The notes: generated by a model from the letters alone, not told the origin. Positions 26,728 through 35,714 are shown, numbered from the stretch's first letter. The stretch is DNA of 64,000 bases from Wukongibacter sp050859025 (GCF_050859025.1 NZ_CP138200.1:4154001-4218000), one strand, 5' to 3'. Translations and numbers: made by a program.

Positions 26728-27265
26728 TACAGCCATATATGCATTAGATGAAACCAGTATCCTCATGGAATCAAACAATCGTGCTTCTTGGAGTGAAGTA
26801 GGGGCTGCTCCTCTTCTTGAGAAAAATGGTTCTCATAAAGGGATTAATATAGTTGGCTCGACCTGTATTTTTAATAACCATCACACTGTAAATGATGTAT
26901 ATTCTTCCGATAAATCTATAACATCACAGGAGATAAAAATTCACTTAGAATACTTGTTACAAATCAATCCAGACAAAAAGGTTGTTGTCTTTCTTGATAA
27001 TGCTAAAACTCATACAAGCTCAGCAATTCAAGAATTCTACCTTGAGAAAAAATCTAAGCTTAAGCTAATATTTCTACCAAGATATTCACCGGATATGAAT
27101 CCTCAAGAAAATGTGTGGAATTATCTTAAGGCTAAGTTATTTAGACCCGCTTCTAGATCAAGTATCTATGAATTAATATCTCATGTTAAAGTTTTTTTTG
27201 ACGAACTTAATTCTGATGTTGATAGAATTCATTCGTTAGCTTATGGCAGAAGTTTCTTAGTATAA
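26660..27265 (+). CDS. IS630-family transposase, DDE catalytic frame (OrfB), copy 1
   Basis: 201 codons with the DDE catalytic triad: ALDETSILMESN near residue 29, VVVFLDNAKTH near 108 and the end motif RYSPDMNPQENVWNYLKAK near 146. It is in the +1 frame relative to OrfA and overlaps it by 68 bp, so the active transposase is probably a frameshift fusion. Copy 1 has Leu in DETSILME where copy 2 has Arg. One of the two visible nucleotide differences between the copies makes this change. Confidence 0.88.
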   Translation: MKQSKKLLKKMLETIDTLEHSSDTAIYALDETSILMESNNRASWSEVGAAPLLEKNGSHKGINIVGSTCIFNNHHTVNDVYSSDKSITSQEIKIHLEYLLQINPDKKVVVFLDNAKTHTSSAIQEFYLEKKSKLKLIFLPRYSPDMNPQENVWNYLKAKLFRPASRSSIYELISHVKVFFDELNSDVDRIHSLAYGRSFLV

Positions 27266-27378
27266 TTTAAGCTTCAATATGAAATCCCTATATAGGGATT
27301 TTAAATTGAAATCTTAAATATACGTAATAAAAAAACTTTTCTTCCAAAAACTAAATGTACGGAAGAAGGTGTGAAAAG

Positions 27379-27921
27379 ATGGCAAGACCAAAAATACAAG
27401 TAGATAAATTGCATGGATATACGATAGAAGAATTAATTGAGCTTAAAAATACTACGGATTCAAAATTTGCTATGACCGTGTTAACTACAGTAATAATGAG
27501 ATATAAAGGCTTCTCTAACGCACAAATTAATGAAGTTACAGGTCTAAGTATCCCAACTGTCATAACCCATGTTAAAAGATGGAACTCATTGGGAATAAAG
27601 GCTATAAGAGATCGTCGTGGTGGAAATCGTGAGTCCAAGCTTAGTCCTGACATAGTAGATGATTTAATCTATGTTACTCTTAACAAAAAGCCTGCGGACT
27701 TTGATTTTATAGGTCATACATGGACCTGTGCGTTATTGGCCTTATATATAAATCAAACATATGGTATAAAAGTCTCAATTACTACTATTTGGTCAATTTT
27801 GAAGAAAAACAATCTATCGTATAAAAGAGCAGAGCCTAAACCAACTAAAGCTGATGAAGCAGAGCAAGAAGCTTTTAAAAAAAATGTTAGAGACAATAGA
27901 TACTTTAGAGCATTCATCTGA
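27379..27921 (+). CDS. IS630-family transposase, N-terminal frame (OrfA), copy 2
   Basis: The 180-residue product is identical to that of copy 1: HTH segments NAQINEVTGLS and ITHVKRWNSLG, with the same A8 shift site at its end. It is expected to be made as a fusion with the following frame. Confidence 0.88.
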   Translation: MARPKIQVDKLHGYTIEELIELKNTTDSKFAMTVLTTVIMRYKGFSNAQINEVTGLSIPTVITHVKRWNSLGIKAIRDRRGGNRESKLSPDIVDDLIYVTLNKKPADFDFIGHTWTCALLALYINQTYGIKVSITTIWSILKKNNLSYKRAEPKPTKADEAEQEAFKKNVRDNRYFRAFI

Positions 27922-28459
27922 TACAGCCATATATGCATTAGATGAAACCAGTATCCGCATGGAATCAAACAATCGTGCTTCTTGGAGTGAAGTAGGGGCT
28001 GCTCCTCTTCTTGAGAAAAATGGTTCTCATAAAGGGATTAATATAGTTGGCTCGACCTGTATTTTTAATAACCATCACACTGTAAATGATGTATATTCTT
28101 CCGATAAATCTATAACATCACAGGAGATAAAAATTCACTTAGAATACTTGTTACAAATCAATCCAGACAAAAAGGTTGTTGTCTTTCTTGATAATGCTAA
28201 AACTCATACAAGCTCAGCAATTCAAGAATTCTACCTTGAGAAAAAATCTAAGCTTAAGCTAATATTTCTACCAAGATATTCACCGGATATGAATCCTCAA
28301 GAAAATGTGTGGAATTATCTTAAGGCTAAGTTATTTAGACCCGCTTCTAGATCAAGTATCTATGAATTAATATCTCATGTTAAAGTTTTTTTTGACGAAC
28401 TCAATTCTGATGTTGATAGAATTCATTCGTTAGCTTATGGCAGAAGTTTCTTAGTATAA
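27854..28459 (+). CDS. IS630-family transposase, DDE catalytic frame (OrfB), copy 2
   Basis: 201 codons, identical to copy 1 except DETSIRME in place of DETSILME. DDE residues lie in ALDETS, FLDNAKTH and NPQENVW. In IS630 transposases a basic residue commonly follows the DET motif, so this copy may be the more active one; that is inference. Confidence 0.88.
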   Translation: MKQSKKLLKKMLETIDTLEHSSDTAIYALDETSIRMESNNRASWSEVGAAPLLEKNGSHKGINIVGSTCIFNNHHTVNDVYSSDKSITSQEIKIHLEYLLQINPDKKVVVFLDNAKTHTSSAIQEFYLEKKSKLKLIFLPRYSPDMNPQENVWNYLKAKLFRPASRSSIYELISHVKVFFDELNSDVDRIHSLAYGRSFLV

Positions 28460-28502
28460 TTTAAGCTTCAATATGAAATCCCTATAGTATCTTCTATATA
28501 GA

Positions 28503-30095
28503 TTATTTCATTTTGACTCTCTCATCTATATGATATATGTCAGACACAAATCTATGTATACCCTCTACATTGCTTCTTGTTACAACAGACCCTTCTAAAT
28601 AGAATAAAAAGATTATACCTGCATCTTCCATGAGAATTTCTGAACCCTTAACTCCAAGTTTGTCTCTATCCTCTTTCTTTAATGTATTAGCAAGTTCTTC
28701 ACAAATAGCATCAAATTCTGGATTGCTATAGTTTCCACGATTAGCTTTCGAACCAGTTTTATAGGCAGTTTCGAATAAATATTGGGGATCTGCAGTAGGA
28801 GTAGATGTCCATCTATCCCATATAATATCAAATTCTTTTGAATTGGCAATATCAGATAGGTTTTCATACTGAGTGATTTCCAACCCTAATCCTATTTCTT
28901 TATATTGGGATTGCATTGCTACTCCAGTATTGGCAGCATCTCTACCAAAATGTGAGAGTGTAGCATATTGTAATACAATATTTTTTCCATCTATTTCTCT
29001 AATGCCATCACCATTTTTATCAATATATCCTATCTTATCTAACAACTCCCTTGCTTTATCAGGATCATATGAATAATAATCTTCTCCTTTATAACCAAAA
29101 GAAAGTGTTTCGTTAAATGGGCCTTTAGCCATTGTAGCATCATATAGTTCCTTTGCATATGTCTTTTTATCTATCCCATAGGCAAGAGCTTGTCTAAACT
29201 CTGACTTTTGCATATAGGACTTGTTCATATTAAGTGCTAAGAAAGCTACACGTAGATTTGGTCCCCTTTGTACTACAAATTCATCCTTTCCTTCAAATAA
29301 TCCTAAATCCTTTCGATTTAGTGCAGTTACAAAATCAACCTCTCCCGACTGTAAAGCCATAGCACGGGCGGAAGTATCTTTAATAAGCTTTACATTAATA
29401 ACATCCACATCAACTGGAGATTTCCAATAATCCTTATTTTTTTCAAGCTTTATTCCAACACCTGTTTCATACTCTGTTATTTTGAAAGGACCAGTACAGA
29501 TTGGTGTAAGGGAAAAGTCTACTTCATCAGACACTGAAACATCTACAATTATGTATACAGGATCTGCCAATAAATTTATTAAAGTAGGAATGACTTCTGA
29601 AGTCTTGATAGTTAATTTTTGTCCTTCTGCTGTAATAGATTCAATAGGAAGCTTTACATCATCCCTATTTGTAATTTCTAATGCTCTTTCTATTGATGCT
29701 TTGCAAGCCTTAGAATCTACTAGATTACCATTATGGAATTTTATACCTTCCCTTATATTGAAAACAGTAGTCAACTCATCAACTTGCTCCCAAGACTCTG
29801 CAATTACAGGTTTAAACCTCATATTTTCATCAAGCTGTATAAGATTTTCTCCTGCCCCAAAACGAGCTACTACCCATCCGTTCCAAGATTTTGTAGGTTC
29901 AGCATTATCAGACATCCAATACGTAGCTGCATTAAGGATTTTTACTTTTTCATCAGTGCTATTTGACTGCGTACTATCGCCACTAGTCTGCTGAGATTCC
30001 TCTTTATTGACAGGCTGAGGTTTGGATTGCTGAACACATGCCACAAGTGAAACACAAAGTATCATAATAGCTAAAATAAATAACGTTTTTTTCAT
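28503..30095 (-). CDS. ABC transporter substrate-binding lipoprotein, NikA/family-5 type, B12-riboswitch operon
   Basis: A 530-residue lipoprotein: signal MKKTLFILAIMILCVSLVAC with lipobox VAC, a Ser/Gln/Thr-rich linker, then the family-5 fold (FNIREGIKFHNGNLVDSKAC near 122, CTGPFKITEYETG near 206, KSEFRQALAYGIDKKTYAKE near 310). The opening ATYWMSDNAEPTKSWNGW is typical of nickel/metallophore-type members. Start at 30095 (AAGGAGAG upstream). It is the third gene of the operon behind the cobalamin riboswitch, which points to cobalt, a metal chelate or a corrinoid as cargo. The tandem IS begins 18 bp after its stop. Confidence 0.93.
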   Translation of the reverse strand: MKKTLFILAIMILCVSLVACVQQSKPQPVNKEESQQTSGDSTQSNSTDEKVKILNAATYWMSDNAEPTKSWNGWVVARFGAGENLIQLDENMRFKPVIAESWEQVDELTTVFNIREGIKFHNGNLVDSKACKASIERALEITNRDDVKLPIESITAEGQKLTIKTSEVIPTLINLLADPVYIIVDVSVSDEVDFSLTPICTGPFKITEYETGVGIKLEKNKDYWKSPVDVDVINVKLIKDTSARAMALQSGEVDFVTALNRKDLGLFEGKDEFVVQRGPNLRVAFLALNMNKSYMQKSEFRQALAYGIDKKTYAKELYDATMAKGPFNETLSFGYKGEDYYSYDPDKARELLDKIGYIDKNGDGIREIDGKNIVLQYATLSHFGRDAANTGVAMQSQYKEIGLGLEITQYENLSDIANSKEFDIIWDRWTSTPTADPQYLFETAYKTGSKANRGNYSNPEFDAICEELANTLKKEDRDKLGVKGSEILMEDAGIIFLFYLEGSVVTRSNVEGIHRFVSDIYHIDERVKMK

Positions 30096-30146
30096 TGATT
30101 TTCTCTCCTTTTCCAATTTTCATATTTTTTTATATTCCTATCATGT

Positions 30147-30965
30147 TTAAACATGCTTTGGATCAAGTATATCTCTTACTATATCACCCAAAATATTGAA
30201 GATAGCCACTACAATAAATATGGCTAGTCCTGGGTAGATTAGTAGCCAAGGCGCTGTTTGCAGATATGCTCTACCTTCGCTTAGCATGTTACCCCATTCA
30301 GGAGTCGGCGGTTGCACACCCAAACCTAGGAAGGATAAACCAGAAAGAGTCAACATCATTCCTCCAATATCTAAAGCAAACTGTACCACAAGAGGTGAAA
30401 TAATGTTAGGAATAATATAATGGGTAATTAATTTAACCCTTCCCGCACCTGCCATTATTCCAGCATCAATATATTCGCTATTTTTAACACCCATTACAAG
30501 AACCCTTGTTAATCTAGCATACTTTGTCCACCAAATTACAGATAAAGCTATTATGGTATTTAGCATACCGGGGCCTAACATCCCAACTATAGAAATAGCA
30601 AACACTATACCAGGAAAAGAAAGGACAATATCCGATGTTCTCATAATAATCGTATCTATTATTCCATCTGACATTCCTGCAACAATCCCAATGATTACCC
30701 CCAGAACAAATAATAATGCCAAAAGTAAAAATGTCATTCCAAGGGAAACCTTTGCACCGTAAAGGATCCTAGAATATATGCATCTTCCCACTTGATCAGT
30801 ACCTAAAGGATATTTCTCACTAGGCTCCTTTAAAATGTTAATAAAATCTGTGGCCAAGGGATCATTTGGAGCAAATGCTGGGGCAATAATAGCAAACACA
30901 ATGGTTAAGATAGCAATAGATAATATAATTATGAAAGTTAATTTTTTGTGTTTTTTATTTCTCAT
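30147..30965 (-). CDS. ABC transporter permease, NikC/DppC type
   Basis: A 272-residue permease with about six membrane helices. Motifs: FAPNDPLATDFINILKEPS and then YPLGTDQVGRCIYSRILYGA near residue 52, and the ATPase-contact EAA loop (YIDAGIMAGAGRVKLITHYI) near 165, followed by GLSFLGLGVQPPTPEWG. Its start overlaps the stop of the upstream permease by 4 bp (ATGA), which indicates coupled translation and a heterodimeric pore. Confidence 0.95.
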   Translation of the reverse strand: MRNKKHKKLTFIIILSIAILTIVFAIIAPAFAPNDPLATDFINILKEPSEKYPLGTDQVGRCIYSRILYGAKVSLGMTFLLLALLFVLGVIIGIVAGMSDGIIDTIIMRTSDIVLSFPGIVFAISIVGMLGPGMLNTIIALSVIWWTKYARLTRVLVMGVKNSEYIDAGIMAGAGRVKLITHYIIPNIISPLVVQFALDIGGMMLTLSGLSFLGLGVQPPTPEWGNMLSEGRAYLQTAPWLLIYPGLAIFIVVAIFNILGDIVRDILDPKHV

Positions 30966-31906
30966 TTTATCTTATCTCCCTTTAAACGAACTCTTGGATC
31001 AAGAGCTTGAATAGATATATCTACAGTAAAGCTTATAACAATATATATCAGTGCCATGAAAACAACGTATGCTTGTAATAATGGATAGTCTCTATTTGTA
31101 ACAGCATTTATTGCCATTAAGCCAATACCTGACCAAGAAAAAATAGTTTCTACTATAACAGTTCCTCCAAGCAATACTCCAATAGATAAAGCAAAAAGAG
31201 TTATAATACCTTTAAGGGAATTTGGAAGAACATGAAAAAAAATAATTCTTCTTTCCTTTATACCTCTGGCTCTGGCACCTACTACATAATCTGAAGAAAG
31301 TTGCTCTAATATTGCTGCTCTTATCTGTCTGGTATATCTTCCTATTAAAGGTATAGCCAATGTCGCCGCAGGTAAAATCATACCTTTAAAGTTATCAATA
31401 TTTGTTATTGTAAACCAATTAATCTTTACTACAAAAAGATATATAAGTATTAATCCTAACCAAAAAGCTGGAATAGATATCCCTCCCAAGCAGAATCCTC
31501 GTATAACATAGTCTAAAAGCCTACTTTTTTTGATTGCAGATAAAATACCAAGAGTAAAGGAAAACACAACTAAGAATAATAATGCCAAACTAGCTAGTTT
31601 TATAGTCATAGGAATCCTTTGTTTTAAAATATCTATCACGGGACTTGTATTAATATAAGAATATCCCAAATCCCCCTTTAGCAAATTTTCAAGCCAATTC
31701 CCATACTGAACTATAAATGGATCATTAAGCCCCATTTCTTCCCTTGCCCTTTCTAACACATCCTCTGATGGAACAATATCTTGAGATCTAAACATCATTT
31801 CAGCAGGATCTCCCGAGCTAATGTATGTTAACACAAAGGTTAGAAAGGATGCTCCTAACATAACAATAACCACTTGAAATAACTTCTTCAAAAAATATTT
31901 TTTCAT
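30962..31906 (-). CDS. ABC transporter permease, NikB/DppB type
   Basis: A 314-residue permease, first gene after the cobalamin riboswitch. It starts MKKYFLKKLFQVVIVMLGAS, has the family motif SSGDPAEMMFRSQ and LGLNDPFIVQYGNW, and an EAA loop ARARGIKERRIIFFHVLPNS near 220. The internal Met at 31906 is chosen because the 14 extra upstream residues run into the riboswitch terminator stem. The ribosome site is a modest GGTGGATAGG. Confidence 0.94.
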   Translation of the reverse strand: MKKYFLKKLFQVVIVMLGASFLTFVLTYISSGDPAEMMFRSQDIVPSEDVLERAREEMGLNDPFIVQYGNWLENLLKGDLGYSYINTSPVIDILKQRIPMTIKLASLALLFLVVFSFTLGILSAIKKSRLLDYVIRGFCLGGISIPAFWLGLILIYLFVVKINWFTITNIDNFKGMILPAATLAIPLIGRYTRQIRAAILEQLSSDYVVGARARGIKERRIIFFHVLPNSLKGIITLFALSIGVLLGGTVIVETIFSWSGIGLMAINAVTNRDYPLLQAYVVFMALIYIVISFTVDISIQALDPRVRLKGDKIK

Positions 31907-31935
31907 GTTTAACCTATCCACCGCCTTTCTAATAA

Positions 31936-31966
31936 CACAAAAAAGCACACTCCTATGAGTATGCTT
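31936..31966 (-). terminator. Riboswitch-controlled intrinsic terminator
   Basis: On the minus strand AGCATACTC-ATAG-GAGTGTGCT is followed by TTTTTTG. It lies between the cobalamin aptamer and the first permease gene, the usual position for a B12-induced terminator. Confidence 0.85.
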
Positions 31967-31997
31967 TATGCTTTATTCTTTATATTATAATAAAATA

Positions 31998-32200
31998 AAC
32001 CATCAAACCTCCCACCGAAGTTCTATGTTAAACAATTAAAGGCAGGTTTCCTGGCTCACAATCATCCTACTATTCTCCTTCCCATCCTAGGACAGTGGAT
32101 TTCGAATTTCGTCATGCTTACAGTAGCGGGGGCTGCAAAGGACTTACACCTTTTTCCCTATTATCTCTTCCGAGCACCTTAGAGTTCATCTTTTTAATTG
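31998..32200 (-). ncRNA. Cobalamin riboswitch
   Basis: Read on the minus strand, the leader has a closing stem CAATTAAA/TTTAATTG (32200-32193 with 32040-32033), AAGGTGCTCGGAAG, the core GCAGCCCCCGCTACTGTAAG, and the B12 box GAGCCAGGAAACCTGCC at 32057-32041. Downstream, CTTCGGTGGGAGGTTTG can form the L5-L13 kissing arm. These are the hallmark elements of the AdoCbl-responsive riboswitch class. A terminator follows, so high B12 should switch off the ABC transporter operon. Confidence 0.96.
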
Positions 32201-32232
32201 TCTATTGTAATAACTAAATATTCATCATGAAT

Positions 32233-32261
32233 ATGATACTAATTCCTGAATAATTTGTCAA
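32233..32261 (-). promoter_or_regulatory. Sigma-A type promoter of the riboswitch operon
   Basis: TTGACA at 32261-32256 and TATCAT at 32238-32233 are separated by exactly 17 bp on the minus strand. Transcription would begin about 25 bp before the aptamer's closing stem. Confidence 0.75.
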
Positions 32262-32488
32262 CTTCCTGTTCAGATGTGTAAAAAAATAGATTTTTTTGGC
32301 TAATTATGAAAGTCATATCTAGAGCTTCATTCCAATAATACGCTGAGACAGTTCCTCCGTACCATTAAACCTTTGCTACAATATTTACTGTAACACCTGT
32401 GATTCTTGCTATTTTTCTTACTAATAACATACTACAGCCTATCCTTCTTTCACATCTAATCAACACATTTTTAATATCTATTGACCTA

Positions 32489-32515
32489 ATAAAGTTTAGC
32501 CTGAACCTCTTGTTT
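32489..32515 (+). repeat. Dispersed AAAGTTTAGCCTGACC repeat, copy 3
   Basis: AATAAAGTTTAGCCTGAACC followed by TCTTGTTT. It shares its extended right side (CTCTTGTTTC) with the copy at 34205. The gap 32262-32574 holds nothing else that I recognise. Confidence 0.65.
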
Positions 32516-32574
32516 CCATCTGATTTCGACAATTGCTTCCTATTATCCTATTTTTATTTCAAAACCAAAGCATA

Positions 32575-33324
32575 TTATTTTTCATTCTTTAAAAAAATGT
32601 ATGTATCTTCATCTGATAGATGATCTGCAAAAGCATAATTTAGTCTGTTAAAACTTTTGATATCCTCTACATCCTCAATCTGTTTTTCTGCCATAAATCT
32701 TACCATTTCGCCTCTTGCCATCTTCGCTAGTGTGCCTTTTTCAACTACCTTTTTTCCCATCATTTCGCCAAAAACACAAGTAATAAATCGTAATTTTTTA
32801 CTCGAATACTTAGAAATACATTTGCTGTACTCTTTAGATGCCAAATTTACAATACAGTGACTTTCCGAAAAAAGTTTATCCGCTAGTCTGCTGTTCCAAA
32901 ATTCATAGAGTGAGTTTAAACCAATACCTCCTAATTTCGCCTGCATTTCCAGCCTATAAGGAATAACACCATCAAATGGGTGTAACATACCATAAAATCC
33001 AGATAGAATACGTAGATGTTTCTCAAGATATTCAAATTCTTTGATTTCAAACACTCCTGGAGCCATATACTTATACTGAATCCCTTCAAATGAAAGAATG
33101 GCCGGAGTCAAATTACTGTACAAATCTATCTTATGGATTCTCTCATAATTTAGAGTAGCTATTCTATCACTACAATTCCATATTGATTTTAGTTTCTCAT
33201 AACTTAATTTCTTTAAATATACTAGGAGAACTTCTGTATCCTTTATAAATTGGGGAAGTTGATAATAATCTAAAGAATCTGTATCTATTCTCATCTTTTT
33301 TGCGGGTGAAATAATGATTCTCAT
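32575..33324 (-). CDS. yaaA: YaaA-family peroxide stress protein (DUF328)
   Basis: A 249-residue cytosolic protein. The start MRIIISPAKKM is diagnostic. Further conserved blocks are AILSFEGIQYKYMAP near 82, LRILSGFYGMLHPFDGVIPYRLEM near 112 (split by pattern), NLASKEYSK near 165 and KMARGEMVRFMAEK near 210. YaaA binds DNA and lowers free iron damage during peroxide stress in E. coli. A ferritin-like gene lies upstream on the same strand, which fits an oxidative or iron-stress setting. Ribosome site AAGGAGG. Confidence 0.96.
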   Translation of the reverse strand: MRIIISPAKKMRIDTDSLDYYQLPQFIKDTEVLLVYLKKLSYEKLKSIWNCSDRIATLNYERIHKIDLYSNLTPAILSFEGIQYKYMAPGVFEIKEFEYLEKHLRILSGFYGMLHPFDGVIPYRLEMQAKLGGIGLNSLYEFWNSRLADKLFSESHCIVNLASKEYSKCISKYSSKKLRFITCVFGEMMGKKVVEKGTLAKMARGEMVRFMAEKQIEDVEDIKSFNRLNYAFADHLSDEDTYIFLKNEK

Positions 33325-33401
33325 AATTGCCTCCTTCTATTGTAGATCAATAAGCGATTTGTGCAACTAGAGTTTGGATCACTCTTTCCTATAAACATTA
33401 T

Positions 33402-33434
33402 AAAAAGCACCTACCTCAAGATAAATGCCTTTTT
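33402..33434. terminator. Bidirectional terminator-like hairpin upstream of yaaA
   Basis: AAAAAGGCATTTATC and GGTAGGTGCTTTTT pair with one bulge and several G-U pairs around TTGA. U-rich ends occur on both strands. On the minus strand it would end the ferritin-like transcript. Confidence 0.5.
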
Positions 33435-33519
33435 GCCTTTTACGATACCTAAATATTATTCATTTTCAACAACTCTTAAGTTTCATTACAATTATAAAAA
33501 TCACATAACTATATCTAGA

Positions 33520-33987
33520 TTAATATAAAAAGTCCTCAATGTTCCTTATGTGCTTTTGTTCTTCACTGATTATTTTATCCAAAACTCTATATTTTTCTGT
33601 ATTTGCATCCCTTTGTTCTCTGACTAAAAGTCCCTGAATACTCAGAATTAATGCTAGATTTTCTTTTTCAAAATTTAAACTAAACTCTAAAATATCTTTT
33701 TCATTTTCTAGATTTGCAGTTCTATCATTATTTAAAAACTGAAAAGCTAATTTTGATGCTTTATCGTATATTTCAAAGCCAATTTCAATATTATTCTCAT
33801 GGCTAATTTCTTCTTTTAATTTTTTATACATTTCACCATGCCGCTTTTCTTCATTGGCAAAGATTCTTGCAATCATTTTTATTTTGTCCTTAAGTCTTTC
33901 ATTTACTGCTATATTTATGAACATATCATATCCATTTTTCTCGATTAGAATAAGCTTGTCCAATAATTCTATAATCGTATAAGCCAT
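33520..33987 (-). CDS. Ferritin-like diiron protein (rubrerythrin type, without rubredoxin domain)
   Basis: A 155-residue four-helix protein. Iron ligands are positioned as in the ferritin/rubrerythrin fold: Glu in LIEKNGYDMF near 17, E-x-x-H in EEKRHGEMY near 47, Glu in FEKENLAL near 110 and E-x-x-H in EEQKHIRNIED near 145. No CxxC rubredoxin site is present, so electron transfer must come from a partner. Such proteins bind iron and reduce peroxide in anaerobes. It is upstream of yaaA on the same strand. Confidence 0.85.
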   Translation of the reverse strand: MAYTIIELLDKLILIEKNGYDMFINIAVNERLKDKIKMIARIFANEEKRHGEMYKKLKEEISHENNIEIGFEIYDKASKLAFQFLNNDRTANLENEKDILEFSLNFEKENLALILSIQGLLVREQRDANTEKYRVLDKIISEEQKHIRNIEDFLY

Positions 33988-34204
33988 TTTATATCTATCC
34001 TTTTATTAGAAATATGTAAATCTATTACTTCTACTAATATTATTTTATAATACTAAATTTCTTATCTATTTCTTTAGCTATATTATACCATATTAGATCA
34101 GCTATGGGTTCTATATAGTTATCTAATATATATATTTTATTTTTGCAAGTTGCTACTTTTATTATCTAGCGCTTTTTGTTCTTCCTTTAATTTCTCAATT
34201 GCCT

Positions 34205-34235
34205 TATAAAGTTTAGCCTGCCCCTCTTGTTTCTC
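34205..34235 (+). repeat. Dispersed AAAGTTTAGCCTGACC repeat, copy 4
   Basis: ATAAAGTTTAGCCTGCCCCT followed by CTTGTTTCTC, ending 14 bp before the stop codon of the lipoprotein gene. It is the nearest match to the copy at 32489. Confidence 0.65.
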
Positions 34236-34248
34236 AACCTTAATCAGT

Positions 34249-35634
34249 TTATTCTTCCTCTATTACCAAAAGTCCTGTACCGTTATCAACACGATAACGA
34301 ACAACGATATTTTCTTCCAATTCAAACACCAGCTGTGTATTTGAATCCCAGTATATTACCGCATCTGCCAAAAGAACATTTGGTTCTCCATAAGCGTATA
34401 CAATCGCACTCAAGTCTTGACCGAGTCCAACTCCTCTTTTAGTTTTTAAGTATTCATCTGTTACCCCATACTCTACAAGTAGTGGACTACTCGCATTATC
34501 TGGCGACCACTTAAATACCAATTGAATTGTTCCCGTGTCTAAAAGTGCTTGTCCTGTGCTGTTTCCATCTTCTCCTACGTTGAATTCTAATGAGCCATCA
34601 TAAGCAAACAAATCGCAGTAAGTATCATAGCTCATACCTAAAAAAATACCATTTGGCAATTCAAAATCAGTTGCACTTAAAGGTTCGATGAAAAATTCAT
34701 CTTCTTCATCAAGAAATATATCCCATTCTTTTATTTCTTCCCAAATATCCTTGTAATATTTTGCCTGTGCTAAAATGTATTCCTTATAAGTATCATAAGG
34801 TCCCACCCACTCCGGTTTAAGCGTTACGCCTTCAGCGCCAAGTTCTTCTATCATCTTTTTACATTCTTCAACTCGACCTTGATGAGATAAACTGCTTAAT
34901 AAACGGACATGATTTTCCAAATCCGGATTAATTGATAAGTTCTTTTCAACCATTGCATGGGTATTTTCATAATACTTTTTCGTCATAGTATAGGAATAAA
35001 CATACTCTTTTTGGGTAGGCCTATAAATGTTTCCTAAAACAAGGCCTTCCCATACGGTGACATAGCCACCGCCCCCAGTATGATGTGTTAGTAATTCTGG
35101 CTTGCCTACACCGTCAATATTGATGTAGTCTGGTACTTGTTCTTCATAGCCTAGGTAAACACTCTGAAAACTCTTCTCACCTTTTGTAAAAAGTGAAGGA
35201 TGGTTTAATACCAAAAGAACTACATCCCCAATTTCATCCTCAAAGAACAGATAAATTTCTTCTATATCATCACCATCTTCATCTGAAACTACCATCTTTC
35301 TTGGTGCTTTTTGTGATATTAGTTCATGACTTACTTCGTCTTTTGATAAGTCAAACATCAATTGTCGTTCGCCATAACATTCATGATAAATTACGAAATG
35401 CCAATCATCTACAGGTACTTCTAGGACATAGCACCCTTTTCCGTAAGGAGCTTCCAAACGATAAGGCGTAAATAGAGATTCATCTATTTCTTCTTCCTCC
35501 ATTTCAACAATCGCATTCGACACTTCTGTTGTCACTCTTACCTGCTCTGTAGACTCTTCCTTCGATTGCTCAGGCTTTGTAGTACATCCCATAAGCAATA
35601 AACTACAAAGAAATAGTACAGCTATTCTCTTCAT
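34249..35634 (-). CDS. Lipoprotein of unknown function with acidic FG-GAP-like segment
   Basis: About 461 residues. A lipoprotein signal (MKRIAVLFLCSLLLMGC) is followed by a Glu-rich linker. The central part contains VVSDEDGDDIEEIYLFFED, which resembles calcium-binding VCBS/FG-GAP loops, and INIDGVGKPELLTHHTGGGG. The C-terminal 130 residues end in a module with TKRGVGLGQDLSAIVYAYGEP, whose R-G-x-G-x-G...Y-G pattern recurs in the next lipoprotein gene. The start is uncertain: GAGAGG is closer to an in-frame TTG four codons upstream (35643). Likely on the outer face of the membrane. Confidence 0.8.
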   Translation of the reverse strand: MKRIAVLFLCSLLLMGCTTKPEQSKEESTEQVRVTTEVSNAIVEMEEEEIDESLFTPYRLEAPYGKGCYVLEVPVDDWHFVIYHECYGERQLMFDLSKDEVSHELISQKAPRKMVVSDEDGDDIEEIYLFFEDEIGDVVLLVLNHPSLFTKGEKSFQSVYLGYEEQVPDYINIDGVGKPELLTHHTGGGGYVTVWEGLVLGNIYRPTQKEYVYSYTMTKKYYENTHAMVEKNLSINPDLENHVRLLSSLSHQGRVEECKKMIEELGAEGVTLKPEWVGPYDTYKEYILAQAKYYKDIWEEIKEWDIFLDEEDEFFIEPLSATDFELPNGIFLGMSYDTYCDLFAYDGSLEFNVGEDGNSTGQALLDTGTIQLVFKWSPDNASSPLLVEYGVTDEYLKTKRGVGLGQDLSAIVYAYGEPNVLLADAVIYWDSNTQLVFELEENIVVRYRVDNGTGLLVIEEE

Positions 35635-35714
35635 CTTAAACAATATACCAACCTCTCTTTTCATATCATTAGGTAATACAACTACTATTAAGGCTACAAA
35701 TTTACCTTCTCACA

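Larger units (their letters stand above)
26099..27290 (+). mobile_element. IS630-family insertion sequence, copy 1 of a tandem pair
   Basis: A 1192-bp element with terminal inverted repeats beginning TAGGGATTT and ending AAATCCCTA (about 28 bp, imperfect inside), flanked by TA on both sides as IS630/Tc1 elements are. It carries two overlapping transposase frames. It is followed by a single TA and then a second, nearly identical copy in the same orientation. It sits antisense to the ABC operon it interrupts. Confidence 0.93.
27293..28484 (+). mobile_element. IS630-family insertion sequence, copy 2 of a tandem pair
   Basis: 1192 bp, in the same orientation as copy 1 and differing at only two positions that I could see (the Leu/Arg codon and one synonymous change). 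The shared junction is CCCTA-TA-TAGGG, so each copy is bordered by TA. The right flank resumes the transporter locus 18 bp before the binding-protein stop. Confidence 0.93.

Noticed and set aside
29482..29994. 170-codon plus-strand open frame opposite the binding-protein gene
   Set aside because: It is a shadow of a recognised family-5 binding protein; no start signal or family pattern.
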